Part shown: in pieces, positions 50,491-61,267 of the stretch
Position numbering within the stretch: the first letter of the stretch is position 1
How the letters are laid out: every line of letters starts with the position of its first letter
Assembly (NCBI GenBank): GCA_947034885.2
Contig: OX344751.2
Location: 6,634,001-6,698,000 of the forward strand
Length of the DNA: 64,000 bases
Direction of reading: 5' to 3'
Source of the DNA: Thuidium tamariscinum
Taxonomy: Eukaryota; Streptophyta; Bryopsida; Hypnales; Thuidiaceae
The notes under the pieces: generated by a model
What the model was told of the DNA's origin: nothing
The model's input: the letters and a program-made list of their open reading frames with translations, nothing else
The model's database searches: none
Translations under genes and position numbers: made by a program

Positions 50491-51830
50491 AATAAGGGTA
50501 CTGGCAACCTCGAGGGGGGCCCTTATATACCCGTGGCCGGGCCCCTCTTAGTAATTGCCGGTGAAAACACTTTGTTACTTCCTACCCTAAACTACCCTAA
50601 TGTAATTCCAAAATATTAGTTGTTTAATGGTGGAAATTTCTAAAAACATCCCCATTTTGTCAAAGAAATCTTGGCCAAATCAAATCCAAGATCTTAACCC
50701 AAAATATTTTGGAATTAACCCTAATCTACCTAGATATTTTGCAAATTAATCCAAAGTCATTTCAAAAATTGTCTTTCTTTAGCCCAAAGATGGCTTTTTA
50801 CGCAAGAAAGAGATCTTGACCAAATCCAATCTTTGATTTTCCAAGAGATATTTCCAAAATCACTCCTAATTAACCGCAATTAACGATTAAAAAGTCAAAC
50901 TAAGAGCTGACCCTCTCTATCTTTTAGGGAACAACTCGAAACGGAAAACCGTCTGCGCCATTGTCTTCAGAAGACCCCAATTAGCCTAAGGGACACCTTA
51001 CCCCTCACTCCTAGGCCATTTGCGCGCCCAAATTGGAATTACGGTAACTCCAATTAAAAGTCAAAAATCTAACTTTTAGGATTTGCGCAATTTGATGAAT
51101 CTGTCAGGCCAAGGTCGTTAGGTATGTCCGTGAGAGTAAGGAATGACTCCTTATTTGCGACAATCGGACATCATTCGCTCCTGATACGCCGGTCAACCCG
51201 CCGCCAACTTGTAACTTCCAGTGAATTTCGATGTCGATGCCGGTTTTGGTAGTTGGGAATGTCGGAATGTCTTCAAACTTGACCGGGCGCTTATTAAGCA
51301 CACAAAAACCTATCCTAATTTTTAGTGAGATTTTACCGCATCATACGTAATTTCTATGATTTTACGAACATTTCTATGTGCGGTTGACTTCCCATGGAGT
51401 CAACGTGGAATTTCGGAAAAATCCGAAATAAATTGGGTAACATCTAGGGCACTCCTAGATTCTTGGTGTAAGTCCCACGCAACCTTGCACCTTTCTAATT
51501 TTAGTAATTTGGAATTACTTTGCCCAATTGGACAATTTAATTCCCGATGCCCGGGAATCTTGGACAATTGTTTGATTCTCGTTCGCTCCTGGCATGCTCC
51601 TACCCTTGGAACACCTCTCTGTAGTCTTCAATCTCCAATCCTCCATCTTTTGTCTCGTGAAATTCGAATTCTCCAAATCCATTGTAGTGGTTTTACCTTT
51701 AAATCCAATTTATTTCCAAAATTGAACTTGAGCCCTGGTAACTTCCCCACGCACTTAGTAGACTCTTTTAGCTTAGTCAGTGTGTCTTATGCATCCTTAA
51801 AAGGTTGACTTTGCACAGACAATTGCTAGG
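50491..51830 (-). mobile_element. LTR-like retroelement copy, family A-related, minus orientation
   Basis: On the minus strand, AAATCTCACTAAAAATTAGG, then GGTTGACCGGCGTATCAGGA, then GGGGTCTTCTGAAGACAATG appear in the same order as in the other copies. A TATATAA follows at 50530-50524. The conserved blocks sit in GC-richer sequence than in the other copies, so this may be a younger or different subfamily. The plus-strand frame 51356-51808 is antisense to it and is not taken as a gene. Confidence 0.55.
50524..50530 (-). promoter_or_regulatory. TATA-like box in minus-strand LTR-like copy
   Basis: The minus-strand reading GGGTATATAAGGGCCCCCC has the same position relative to the conserved block as the other LTR TATA boxes. 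Confidence 0.5.
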
Positions 51831-52369
51831 ACTGACTAACTCTCTATTCCTCATTTCTCTCGGAATTACTAATTCTTCACATATACTTGCTTTGGAGACT
51901 TAGAATGATTCCAATTTCTAGCATTAGGAATTTTTCACCTTCTAAGTTGGTTTTCCACCATTTTGGCATAGACTGACACCAAAACTCCCTCAACACTCTT
52001 TTTATGTCTTTTCCTTGAATATTTTGACTAATTTTCGCCATTTAATCGCGAAAAATGGACCCAGAGTCCTGAGTGCTATCTCGAGGGCTCACATTAGGCA
52101 ATCATTATTTAGTTGTCAAATAGTCAGACCGATGCTGACGTGGACAATGATGTCAGTAAAAATGAAGTCATATTCCAATTGTAAGATAGTTATGTTTAAG
52201 GGCAGGATCTCTAACATGTAGCATTTAATAGTAAGGGGGTTCTGAAGTTGCATCTTAATCATTTTTGAAACATTTTTGCTTTAGGGTAAGTCATATTCCA
52301 GTTATCTCTCCCCTCTCTAAAGTAGTCATTCTACAATCACATATGAATACATTCAAAGTTCCACAATGA

Positions 52370-52480
52370 TACACCATACACCATATGCCATACACATGCA
52401 ATACACCATACTACATACACAATTCATCATATATAATATATCATGTACAATACACCATACACCATATGCCATACATCATT
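52370..52480. repeat. Degenerate TACACCATA-rich tract
   Basis: ACACCATACACCATATGCCA occurs near 52371 and again near 52450, with related CATAC/ACACC units between. A further partial match lies near 53937. It looks like a decayed simple-repeat tract. Confidence 0.55.
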
Positions 52481-53538
52481 TCAAAATCCACTTAATATGT
52501 AGATATGAATAGATGAAATGACAAGCCTTTTATAAAGGAAGGATAGTAGTAGACAAGACAAAGCTTGTGGAATATGTAAAATGCAAGAATTGCATTACAA
52601 GTCATATTTTTAACCTCATTGAGGCATAGTAAACCAACTTTTTTTAAAAAAAATTGAACTAATTAAAGTTGGGAAATCAATCTCACTTTCATCTCCAAAA
52701 ATTTGTTTTAGATTTTAAGCCTCTAATCAAAAATTATAGATAAAATTTGCTAAAAGGTTTGAAAAGGATTGGCATGGGAAGAGTACTAAGTTCAAGCACC
52801 TATAATTTGACTTTCTCCAAACAAAGATGTATGTAGCTATCCGTAAGTCTCCTTACTTTATATAAAGAAAGTGTGACAATGAATGTACAAGATTTTTGCA
52901 AATAACACAATGATTCATAATGCACAAGACGCCAAAGTAGTAGTAGAGTAGCTATGTAGAAGTTCAAAATTATTGAGTAGTCATTTGGTAGTTATAGGAA
53001 GTCATTTGGTAGTTGCAGGAAGTCATTTTGTAATAAAACTAAAGTAGTGGTGGTGGTATTTGCACAAGGAAAAAATAGAACTTAACAAATGTCATTGGAT
53101 TCATCTAAATACCATACTGTATGTTTATTGGGACATTTAGTAATTCAAATGTAAAGCATATGAAGTGTTCAAAAGTAGTTCATTGACAATGGCACAAATT
53201 TTCAAAAGTCATTATTGACATAATGGCATATAAATAGGAGTTTAAACAAATCATACAAATGGATCCTAAGGAAGAAATTTTTTTTAATGCGAACAAAGAC
53301 AAAGGCCACTTGTAATGCATCATTTTCAAAAAAAAAGACAAAAGTATTCTATTGGAAATTTTTTTTAAAGAAAATGAAGAAGATAAACAAGGAGTACAAA
53401 TATTGGAAAGACTAAAAGAAAAGTTATTAGTTCAAGAAAGGTATTAGGATATGAGTGTTAAAAAATCATAAATCAGATGAGTATAGTTGCATCCTAGTAA
53501 TTTGAGAGTGATTGTTGTCTATGTTAGCATATTGTCTT

Positions 53539-53685
53539 TACTACAAGAAAATAGGGGGATAAATTAAATGACTTTTCTACAATGACTACATCGGCAACAA
53601 TGACTACAAAATGACTATTTTGCAGTTATTGTTGTTGGTGCAGTCATTGTGAACGAGTCATTTATCCCCCCATTTTCTTATAGTG
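53539..53685. mobile_element. CACTA-like MITE, 147 bp, with CTT target-site duplication
   Basis: The left end TACTACAAGAAAATAGGGGG and the right end, reverse-complemented to CACTATAAGAAAATGGGGGG, are inverted repeats that continue into GATAAA and AATGACT. CTT flanks both sides (53536-53538 and 53686-53688). The interior is a series of AATGACT/AGTCATT motifs like those of the larger element around it, which suggests a deletion derivative of the same family. Confidence 0.85.
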
Positions 53686-53699
53686 CTTTTTCATCTTAA

Positions 53700-54800
53700 G
53701 AGCAAAATTTTTTAGCATGGCCCTACAAAAGACTTTGTAGTAATTCTTAAGTTGCATAGTAGTGAAGTACAATTACATCCTTGGGAAGCTCACTTAGTGT
53801 ATCTATCATAAATCATGTACGAACAAGTCATTTTTAGACTCTTTAAATATATGCAATTTTTTTAAATTATAATTTCATCCTATAATTTTGAGCTTTGTCC
53901 AATAATAACTATAGATTTCTATTGCCAAAAAATATCATACACCATACACTATATGCCCAACTCAAATAATGTATGAAATGATTTCTAGAATAAATTGAGA
54001 AATGAACTAAAATGGCACAATTAACAATTGAAATATTTCTTGAGAATACATGAAATAGATGACCATTGCATCAATAATGAGGAAAAATAAACTTTCAATA
54101 GAGAGTTATTTTTGAATTAAAAAATAAATTAGACCATTTTTTCTTGTATAAAATAGGGGTGTGAAATTATTTTCAGCTCTACAATGTATTTACTTACTTC
54201 AAAAATTTGTAATCAATTATTATATTTGATAAATAAAAATACAAAAAATTCAAAATACAAAATTTCAAAGTAGGAAAATATATTCATATTTTTTTTATTT
54301 GAATTTATTTGAATTTTTAAACACAAAATAGGGAGTCTAAAATTTGATTGCACATGACTTATTATAGATATTCTAAGTGAACTCCCTAGATATGCATCCC
54401 AATAATTTGAGAATAATTGTTTTCCATATCATGCCCATCTTTAAAGCAAAAAATTACAACATGACCCTACAAAAGACCTTGCAGTCATTTTAAAGTCACA
54501 CAATAGTAAAGCACAGTTGCATTCTAGTAGTCCTAGATCAATTCCCATCCACGTCAATAAGTTGCCCTGCCCGTCCTTGGCTTAAAATATGGAAGTATAG
54601 CCTTTTTGTAACCCTTTAGTCATTATCCAGTCTTGAAGTAGTGAAATTAAGTTACAATCAATAACTATGTCTTACTCATTAATGACTCTAGGATCCACGC
54701 TAATTTTTCCCTTCCTTTTGTGCTCTTGTTGATGACAATCTGAATGAAAAAATGTACATGAATTTCGTTGTCCATCATGTCTTCATCTGTTAGTTGCACT
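53700..54800. other. AT-rich interior with scattered AGTCATT motifs
   Basis: No coding frame is seen. AGTCATT/AATGACT motifs recur toward the right terminus at 54957. Confidence 0.35.
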
Positions 54801-55430
54801 CATGACTGAAAAATGACTGAAAAATGACTAGGACTGTGTAAATTCAGCTGGGTTGGTGCAATTACAGAGGTACCAATTACTATTTAGTCAAACCAGACAT
54901 TTAATCATTTCTGAGTCATTCCTCTATAGTCATTTATACCCCTATTTTTTTGTAGTAGAAGGGAGGGAGAGAGACAATCAATAGTACCTTAAGTTTAGGG
55001 GTGTAGGAAAATCCTAGGAAGCCATTGTAGCCAATTGAATAAAGATTAGAATGATACAAAAGATGACAATGGAAGATGGTGGAAAGCTGTCCATTATTTA
55101 AGAGCACTATAGATGTAAGACCACCAAGATGGTTGGTGGAATAGTGCTAATGTAAAAGAGGGAAGTTTAAAGGAGAAAGAGGGAGGAATCAATTGAGACT
55201 TATAAGTGTACATTACCCCTTCTCAAATTACGCTGTAGGCGTTGAAGGTGTTTCAAACATGTATTTACAATGGAGTATGGGCATGCGAACGGAGGTTTGG
55301 AGGGAGATGTCGCGAATGCTAAAGAACGTCAAGTAAGTTATTAAATCAATCCCTGATAGGTTGTGTCTCCCTAAATTTGTTGCGATTAGTGGGAAATCCA
55401 ACTTGGACGATGGGCGATAAATTTGTGATA

Positions 55431-55615
55431 GATTAGAGTCCCAAATTAAGATCGGATTAGATTAAGGTCAAATTAAATTAGCAATTAGATTAGAGTCCAA
55501 AAGTAAGCTCGGATTAGATTAGGGTCAAATTGAATTAGCAATTAGATTAGAGTCCAAAATTAAGCTCAGATTAGATTAGGGTCAAATTAAATTAGAAATT
55601 AGATTAAAGTCACAA
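55431..55615 (+). repeat. 57-bp minisatellite, three units plus partial
   Basis: Units start GATTAGAGTC at 55431, 55488 and 55545, with a partial unit from 55602, giving an exact 57-bp period. Each contains GGATTAGATTAGGGTCAAAT or a close variant. Confidence 0.9.
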
Positions 55616-55960
55616 CTTCAACTGGTAATCAGATAACGATCACAATTTAAGCAGTGAATAATTAGGGAATTAAATTAAACCGATGGTCACGATTAAATTA
55701 ACAATCGTGATTGGTAATAAACACGGAGAAAGAGTAGGGAAGTAGATTCCTTAGTCAACCAATCTAGCAAAAGAACTATGGATGGGACCTAAGGGACGCC
55801 GTAACAGTTGTCCATCCCTAACCTTTTTCTTTTCAACCCAAGTAAACTAGGTAATAGTTGTTGAGGCTGCCGTTAAGGGGCGGTTAGCCTGAACCACTTC
55901 CTTGCCGTCAAGGCACTCCGTTGTCCCCTGTGAAGATCAGGAAGGTTAGAAGAAAAGAAA

Positions 55961-57400
55961 AGATTCATTGCTTGGAAGGCACAATGGACCTACGCTTAAT
56001 CACTCGTTAGGATAAAAACCTTACCAACCCCTAGAACTTGGTTGTATCCGTTTACTTACCAAAGGTGAGTAAATAAATGCCTACACTTGGCTAGGGTACT
56101 CTCTTCCATTTTCTAACTAGAAAACTTAGATTCAAAATTAGGATTTGGCTAAACATAAGTCCCACCTAAATCTAAATTTTGGCCCAAAATTTAAGGTTTG
56201 AGGCCAAAAATAAATTATATCTAACTCACTTACACATTTTAACAAATCACCTACATTTACCTTTCTTTAATCTACCACGTTCACAAGTTCTCCACTTATT
56301 TCTCTGCTACCTACTTTTCTAGGGGTTAACACCTAATTCAAATTCACACCTAATTAACTTAGAACTTATGCCGACTTTGTTATCATCACGTCTTTGTGTT
56401 CCAAAGTCACTCCTAGAGTTACCTATGGATTCTCTTACGGATTTTGGGGGCTCTGTTACCATTTTTTCAACTAAGGACCTCCAAAGCCAATTTTCCATCG
56501 TATGTGTTGATCCGTTCTTATAACTTTTGAAGTATGAATCCAAATCACAAACAAATTACGCTATTAAATCCGTAAGGCCATTTTTTATTTTAGAAATCCC
56601 TCCTCTCCTTCTTCTATGTTCAAATTATGAACAAAACCTAGTGTAGGCTAAATACCAATTTCGGTCAAAAATCCAACTTTTGGAATTCAATCCTTTTGCC
56701 AAAAATAACTTCACTAGGCTGTAAAAAAAGGCAAAGAGATTGACTTGACATTAGCCTCATTCCATATTTGTACACTTCCAATACGTTGGTCAACCCCACT
56801 ACAACTTTTGAATGCACTAGTTGTTAGAAAATCTTGTCAGTTAGAGTCCTTTTGACTATCGGAATGTCTTGAAACCAATAGGGGTGCTTTATTAATTTAA
56901 AACAACCTATCCTAATTTTTTGGTGGGATTTTACCACTCTAAAAATTTTCAAGGAACTTTCATCTAAAAGAATCTATAGTTGATTGCTCGGAAAGGCATT
57001 TTTGACTAGTAGAAAAGTCTAATACTTTAGAGGGACCTCTTTTGGAGTTCCCTAAAGTAAGGGTAGGTCCACGTCATCAACCTACACCTTTAAAAAAGGA
57101 GGATAATAATCCCAATCCCTTCAATTGAATTCAATAATTTAAAGAATCTTCTCCACCAAGGAAATCTTGAGGGATTAACTTTGCCATTAGGTTCTTTTGT
57201 GCTTCAACTCTTGGATTATCAATTTGGGTGACTAGATTTCCTCGATTGGCTTGTCTTGTACGGTAGCACCTACATCCTAACAATAAGAGATTCTTATTTT
57301 GTTGATACTATGGAAAAACTGAAATTTCTCCATAGAATCTTATCCTAGACTCAATCTAAGGCTTTCGCGGACCAATAAGCCATATTTACCTATATACACG
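55961..57400 (-). mobile_element. LTR-like pieces, minus orientation, start module and U3 block
   Basis: A start module lies at 56085-55961 (minus reading TGTAGGCATTTATTTACTC, then GCCTTCCAAGCAATGAATC). Separately, 57060-56600 on the minus strand carries AAAATCCCACCAAAAAATTA and AAGACATTCCGATAG, the conserved U3 block. Order and spacing suggest two different copies. The minus frame 56319-56543 has no recognised product. Confidence 0.45.
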
Positions 57401-57679
57401 CTTTATTACTCATTTTTCTTATCTTTTATTCTAAATTTGAGCTTCCAACCTATTTAGGAGTGATTTTGAGTTTGTGACTATGTATAAATACTATTTTAGA
57501 CCAAATACTATATAAGCATGTAGCATGCCTATTTTGGTTCTACAATCTTTTTAGAGATTTTTGTATATATTTGTATGTTTAATTCTATAGGAATAAAAAA
57601 AACTAGTGAGTCATGGATGACAAATCAAGGACTTACACATACCTAATGAATTTAATCCACAAGAATAGAAAGTAACTAC

Positions 57680-57805
57680 CTTGGATATTGTACCAGAAGG
57701 CTCTTGACATGCATACATTCTTGAAAGTTGGATTGGTTCATTGATCCTCACCGTCAAGCTTAAAAACGCATAGCCAAGTACCCCTAGTAGCATTGTAGTG
57801 CTCAA
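57680..57805 (-). other. Possible short exon, unrecognised
   Basis: A minus-strand segment reads MLLGVLGYAFLSLTVRINEP and ends ACQEPSGTISK exactly at a GTAGTT donor-like site at 57679. The sequence is protein-like and may contain a membrane segment, but no companion exon was identified and the family is unknown. Confidence 0.2.
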
Positions 57806-58168
57806 AAGTCACGTTGTGTCACAATAGTATCCCTTAAATACATCATTGTGCTTAATTCATGGACTGTGAGATGATGCAACAAGTTTTGCCCGTGTCCTTT
57901 AGTTGATGAGAGACAAAAAAATTTGCTGGCTAAATCTATGTTTGGTTTCCACAAGGCATTTACATTTTGTTTGCTTGATTATTTTATGTGTGGCAATCTT
58001 TGGCTCCGATAATAAGGTGTAGTCCTGTCGTAGACACCTCACATGTGTCCTATAACTGACCCCATGTTTGTTCTGGAATATGGATGTAGGTGAGGCATGA
58101 CTACTCAAGATTGAAAGCTCATTTTATCAACCAATGCATTTAGTATTTTACCTTCTTTTGAAATCTTG

Positions 58169-58910
58169 TTAACCCCTAAAGTCCTCAGCTGTGTTTTTTG
58201 GCAACATAGCGATTTTGGGTAGCTCACTACGAATGGAATTTTTATTTTTTTTCTTTGAAATTTTGACACAACATGTGTCCAAGGAGTAGCTTCAAGGCCC
58301 AATAATTTTCATAACTTTTGATAACATGGTTAAGAAGTTATGGCATGATATGTTGTTTTGTTTGAACTTTGGGCAGCCCGGGCAGCTGAAAAAACTTCTT
58401 AATTTTTTTTTTCAAAAGTGAAATTTCAAATTGATTCTTTAGGTTTTTATAGACATGGAAATCTTAGAATCATTCCATTTGGATATAGGAGTCAAAAGTT
58501 ATGAGGAATTTTAGTTTGTGGGAAGGTATGGTTTTTAAAGACTCCATACCTACCCGCAAACTAAAATTTGTCATAAATTTTGACTCCTTTATCCAAATGG
58601 AATGATTCCAAGCTTTCCATGTCTATAATAACCTAAAGAATCTATTTGAAATTTCACTTTTGAATAAATAATAATTTAAAGAAGTTTTTTCATCTGCCCG
58701 GGTTGCCCAAAGTTCAAACAAAACAACATATCATGTCATAACTTCTTAACCATGTAATAAAAAGTTATGAAAAGTGTTGGGCCTTGAAGCTACTCCTTGG
58801 ATACATGTTGTGTCAAAATTTCAAAGAAAAAAAATAAAAACTTCATCTGTAGTGAATTGCCCGAAATCGCTATGTTGCCAAAAAACGCAGCTCAAAGCTT
58901 TAGGGGTTAA
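58169..58910. repeat. Long near-perfect inverted repeat (foldback), about 365-bp arms, 12-nt loop
   Basis: Left arm 58169-58531 and right arm 58544-58910 are reverse complements along their whole length, with scattered mismatches and small indels. Outer ends are TTAACCCCTAAA and TTTAGGGGTTAA. Inner ends are TTTGTGGGAAGGTATGG and CCATACCTACCCGCAAA. The loop is 58532-58543. If transcribed, the RNA would form a hairpin of roughly 360 bp. The two similar frames on opposite arms (58302-58105 minus, 58774-58965 plus) are a consequence of the symmetry, not evidence of coding. Confidence 0.92.
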
Positions 58911-58914
58911 TTCC

Positions 58915-59360
58915 TTTGCATATGTCCAATCTGTAGGATGTACGACCTATTTGGCTATTATGTGATCAAGAGCATGTAGTAAGAGCTTTGACTAGGGGCT
59001 TGATCACTAGTAAGTGTTCCTAATCAAGCTTGATCATGTTTATGTACTAGTTTCTTGTAGTTGTAAGAACAAATCTTTCACCTAATCAAATGCAATTGAT
59101 TTGATAAATAAGAGACGTCAATGTCTTTGACTGTTTGTGATGAATTAGGGTACATGTAAAGAATCCCACCCAGTGTCCTAATGAAGATTCTGATTGAAGC
59201 TTCGGTATTGAGCATAAGCAGGTGTCAACCTGTGAATTTTGGTTCATCATGATGTCCCAAATAATAATAGTTGAGGTAAATAAAGAGTCATCTATATACT
59301 GAGAAGAATGCAGATTTAATGGACTGAATAAGCCGTATCTTGGGGTGTCAAGTAAAGAAC
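58915..59360. other. Spacer between foldback and MITE pair
   Basis: Less AT-rich than average. No gene or repeat boundary recognised. Confidence 0.35.
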
Positions 59361-59364
59361 TCTA

Positions 59365-59636
59365 AAGTAGGTACACCCAAAATGGCTCCTGACCTTAAAG
59401 CGCTCTGTACAACGTGCATAGATTTTCAAAATCAGTCATGTACCCAGACTGTAGATGGCGCTTTCAGAAACACACTTTGACCGTTAATAACTTTTACATA
59501 CGGTGTCCAAATCCACTGTTCTTTGGTGCGTTGGAACATGCTTTCACTCACCAACAAGACTGTAAAAAAATTTGAACAACATAATAACGAGAACTAGGCA
59601 CAGTAGAGAAACTGGCGCTTTTGGGTGTACCTACCT
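59365..59636 (+). mobile_element. MITE copy 1, 272 bp, TA-flanked
   Basis: It starts AAGTAGGTACACCCAAAA and ends TTTTGGGTGTACCTACCT, giving inverted termini of about 15 bp. TA dinucleotides flank both ends. The interior includes TAATAACTTTTACATAC and TTCTTTGGTGCGTTGGAACA. It lacks coding capacity. TA target sites would fit a Tc1/mariner-type (Stowaway-like) MITE, but PIF/Harbinger (TWA) cannot be excluded. Confidence 0.75.
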
Positions 59637-59680
59637 TATATCTCTCTCATATTACACTGGTATGAATTCTAGAAGGACTA

Positions 59681-59956
59681 AGGTAGGCACACCTAAAAGT
59701 GCCACTTTTTGGTACTGTGCCTAGTAACTATTACTAGTCTGATCAAACTTTCATATAGTCTTCTTGGCAAGTGAAAGCATGATTGTTCCAATGCACCAAA
59801 AAACACAGCATTTGGATACAGTATGCAAAAGTTATTAAGCTTCAAAGTCTGTTTCTAAAAGAGCTCTAGCCAAATAGGTACATAATGGAATTCAGAAATG
59901 TATGGCAACTATAGATGGCACTTTTAGGTGAGGTGCAATTTTAGGTGTACCCACCT
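59681..59956 (-). mobile_element. MITE copy 2, 276 bp, inverted relative to copy 1
   Basis: Termini are AGGTAGGCACACCTAAAA and TTTTAGGTGTACCCACCT, with flanking TA. Its reverse complement aligns with copy 1 across the interior (TAATAACTTTTGCATACTG, GGTGCATTGGAACAATCATG, CTAGGCACAGTA). The two copies lie 44 bp apart in opposite orientation and together form a second long, imperfect hairpin. Confidence 0.75.
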
Positions 59957-60693
59957 TAAATGTCTTGTAGATGGCTTCATTTGAGAATACAAGATGGAAA
60001 AAAAATGTCTTTTAATTCAATTTTTTTGATGAAGTTGATTGAGTACATTTCCAATGAATAGTATTGCAAATTTTTTTATTATATTACTAAATTTTCTAAA
60101 GAAGAAAGATGTTTGATCCATGTATTGCCCATGAAGTGTATTGCAACTAGCATTTCTTGCCATTATACTCCTCATGTGAGTTTCAACTACAAAAATGATA
60201 TTTTTGACTTTGAATACAACTAATGAAATGAAGCTCATCAATCTAGTACTACTCCAATTCATAAATTTTGAAAATTTTGAAAATTTCAATATTATATTCT
60301 AATATGAACTTTGAGCATATAATTATGGTTTGTTGTTTTTACCTAATTCTAAAGAGACATGGTAATTTTGGCTTTTACCATCATATGTACTACAATATAC
60401 TACTATAGTGAGAATTTCAGATTTTTCAAATATATTTTGTATTTGATATGAATTATCTTCATTTTTTCTCAAAAAATTCACATTAATTTTACATTTTTCC
60501 TACATACTTGAAGATTTTACGACTTGTAGTAGACATGTGATTTTTTATTTTAAATTTTATTTTTATTTTTCCATATCTAGTTGCAAAATTGCAACAAAAG
60601 AAATGAAGGACCACAAGGCTTGAAATCAATGGTCATAGGCCCTTCCTTCAAGAGTTACCATTTATTCTTCAAAAGTTAGATTATTTTAAAATG

Positions 60694-60962
60694 GGCACCT
60701 CCAAATGTACCACAAATCCTAAACCACCACCTTCACCTTGTATACATCTCCAAAATAAATTGTGTACCTATGCAGAAGAAACAATTTTAGAACTAAATTA
60801 AACTTTGTTCCTTCATAACTTTTGCATACAATACCCAAATATTGTATTCTTTGGTGTGTTGGAGCCTACTTTCATTTGCCACCAAGAAAATATGAAATGT
60901 TTATCAGTCTAATAGTATCAAAGGCATGGTAGCAAAAAGTGGCGGCTTTTTGGGTACCCACC
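60694..60962 (+). mobile_element. MITE copy 3, diverged, same orientation as copy 1
   Basis: It shares TTTTGCATACAATACCCAAA, TTCTTTGGTGTGTTGGAGC and the right end TTTTTGGGTACCCACCT with the two copies above. The left end (GGGCACCTCCAAATG) is more diverged. A TA follows the right end. Confidence 0.6.
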
Positions 60963-61132
60963 TTAACTGCCAGGTAGTCCCAACATGATTGCCGGATTTG
61001 CTCGCATTCTCACTACTGTAGTCTCACTCTATGGTATGATTTGGATAATTGATTGGAACAAGGAAGGAAGCAGATTGCAACCAACATAACATAATACAAA
61101 ACCACAGATTCAATGAAAATTCTCTGTATGTT

Positions 61133-61267
61133 AAAAGAAAAGAAAAGAAAAGAAAAGAAAAGAAAAGAAAAGAAAAGAAAAGAAAAGAAAAGAAAAGAAA
61201 AGAAAAGAAAAGAAAAGAAAAGAAAAGAAAAGAAAAGAAAAGAAAAGAAAAGAAAAGAAAAGAAAAG
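61133..61267. repeat. (AAAAG)27 pentanucleotide microsatellite
   Basis: 135 bp of uninterrupted AAAAG units. The open frames in all phases across it (Lys/Arg/Glu on plus, Phe/Leu/Ser on minus) are artefacts of the repeat. Confidence 0.97.

Larger units (their letters stand above)
47522..54957. mobile_element. Possible 7.4-kb CACTA-like element with nested LTR-like insertions
   Basis: The left end CACTACAAAAAACAGGGATA then TAAATGACT and the right end AGTCATTTATACCCC then TTTTTTTGTAGTA form terminal inverted repeats of about 30 bp. AATGACT/AGTCATT motifs are clustered near both ends, as is typical for CACTA subterminal repeats. The flanking triplets are CAA on the left and GAA on the right, so the target duplication is imperfect. 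No transposase frame is visible, and the interior contains LTR-like copies and a small MITE. The two ends could instead belong to different elements. Confidence 0.5.

Noticed and set aside
51356-51808. 150-codon plus-strand frame
   Set aside because: It lies antisense across a minus-oriented LTR-like copy, has no recognisable motif, and opens at a non-distinct start.
55850-55945. GC-richer segment that might be a structured RNA gene
   Set aside because: No tRNA-like A and B boxes or cloverleaf pairing could be recognised by eye.
58105-58965. Two similar peptides on opposite strands (58302-58105 and 58774-58965)
   Set aside because: They are mirror images created by the inverted repeat, with no independent evidence of coding.
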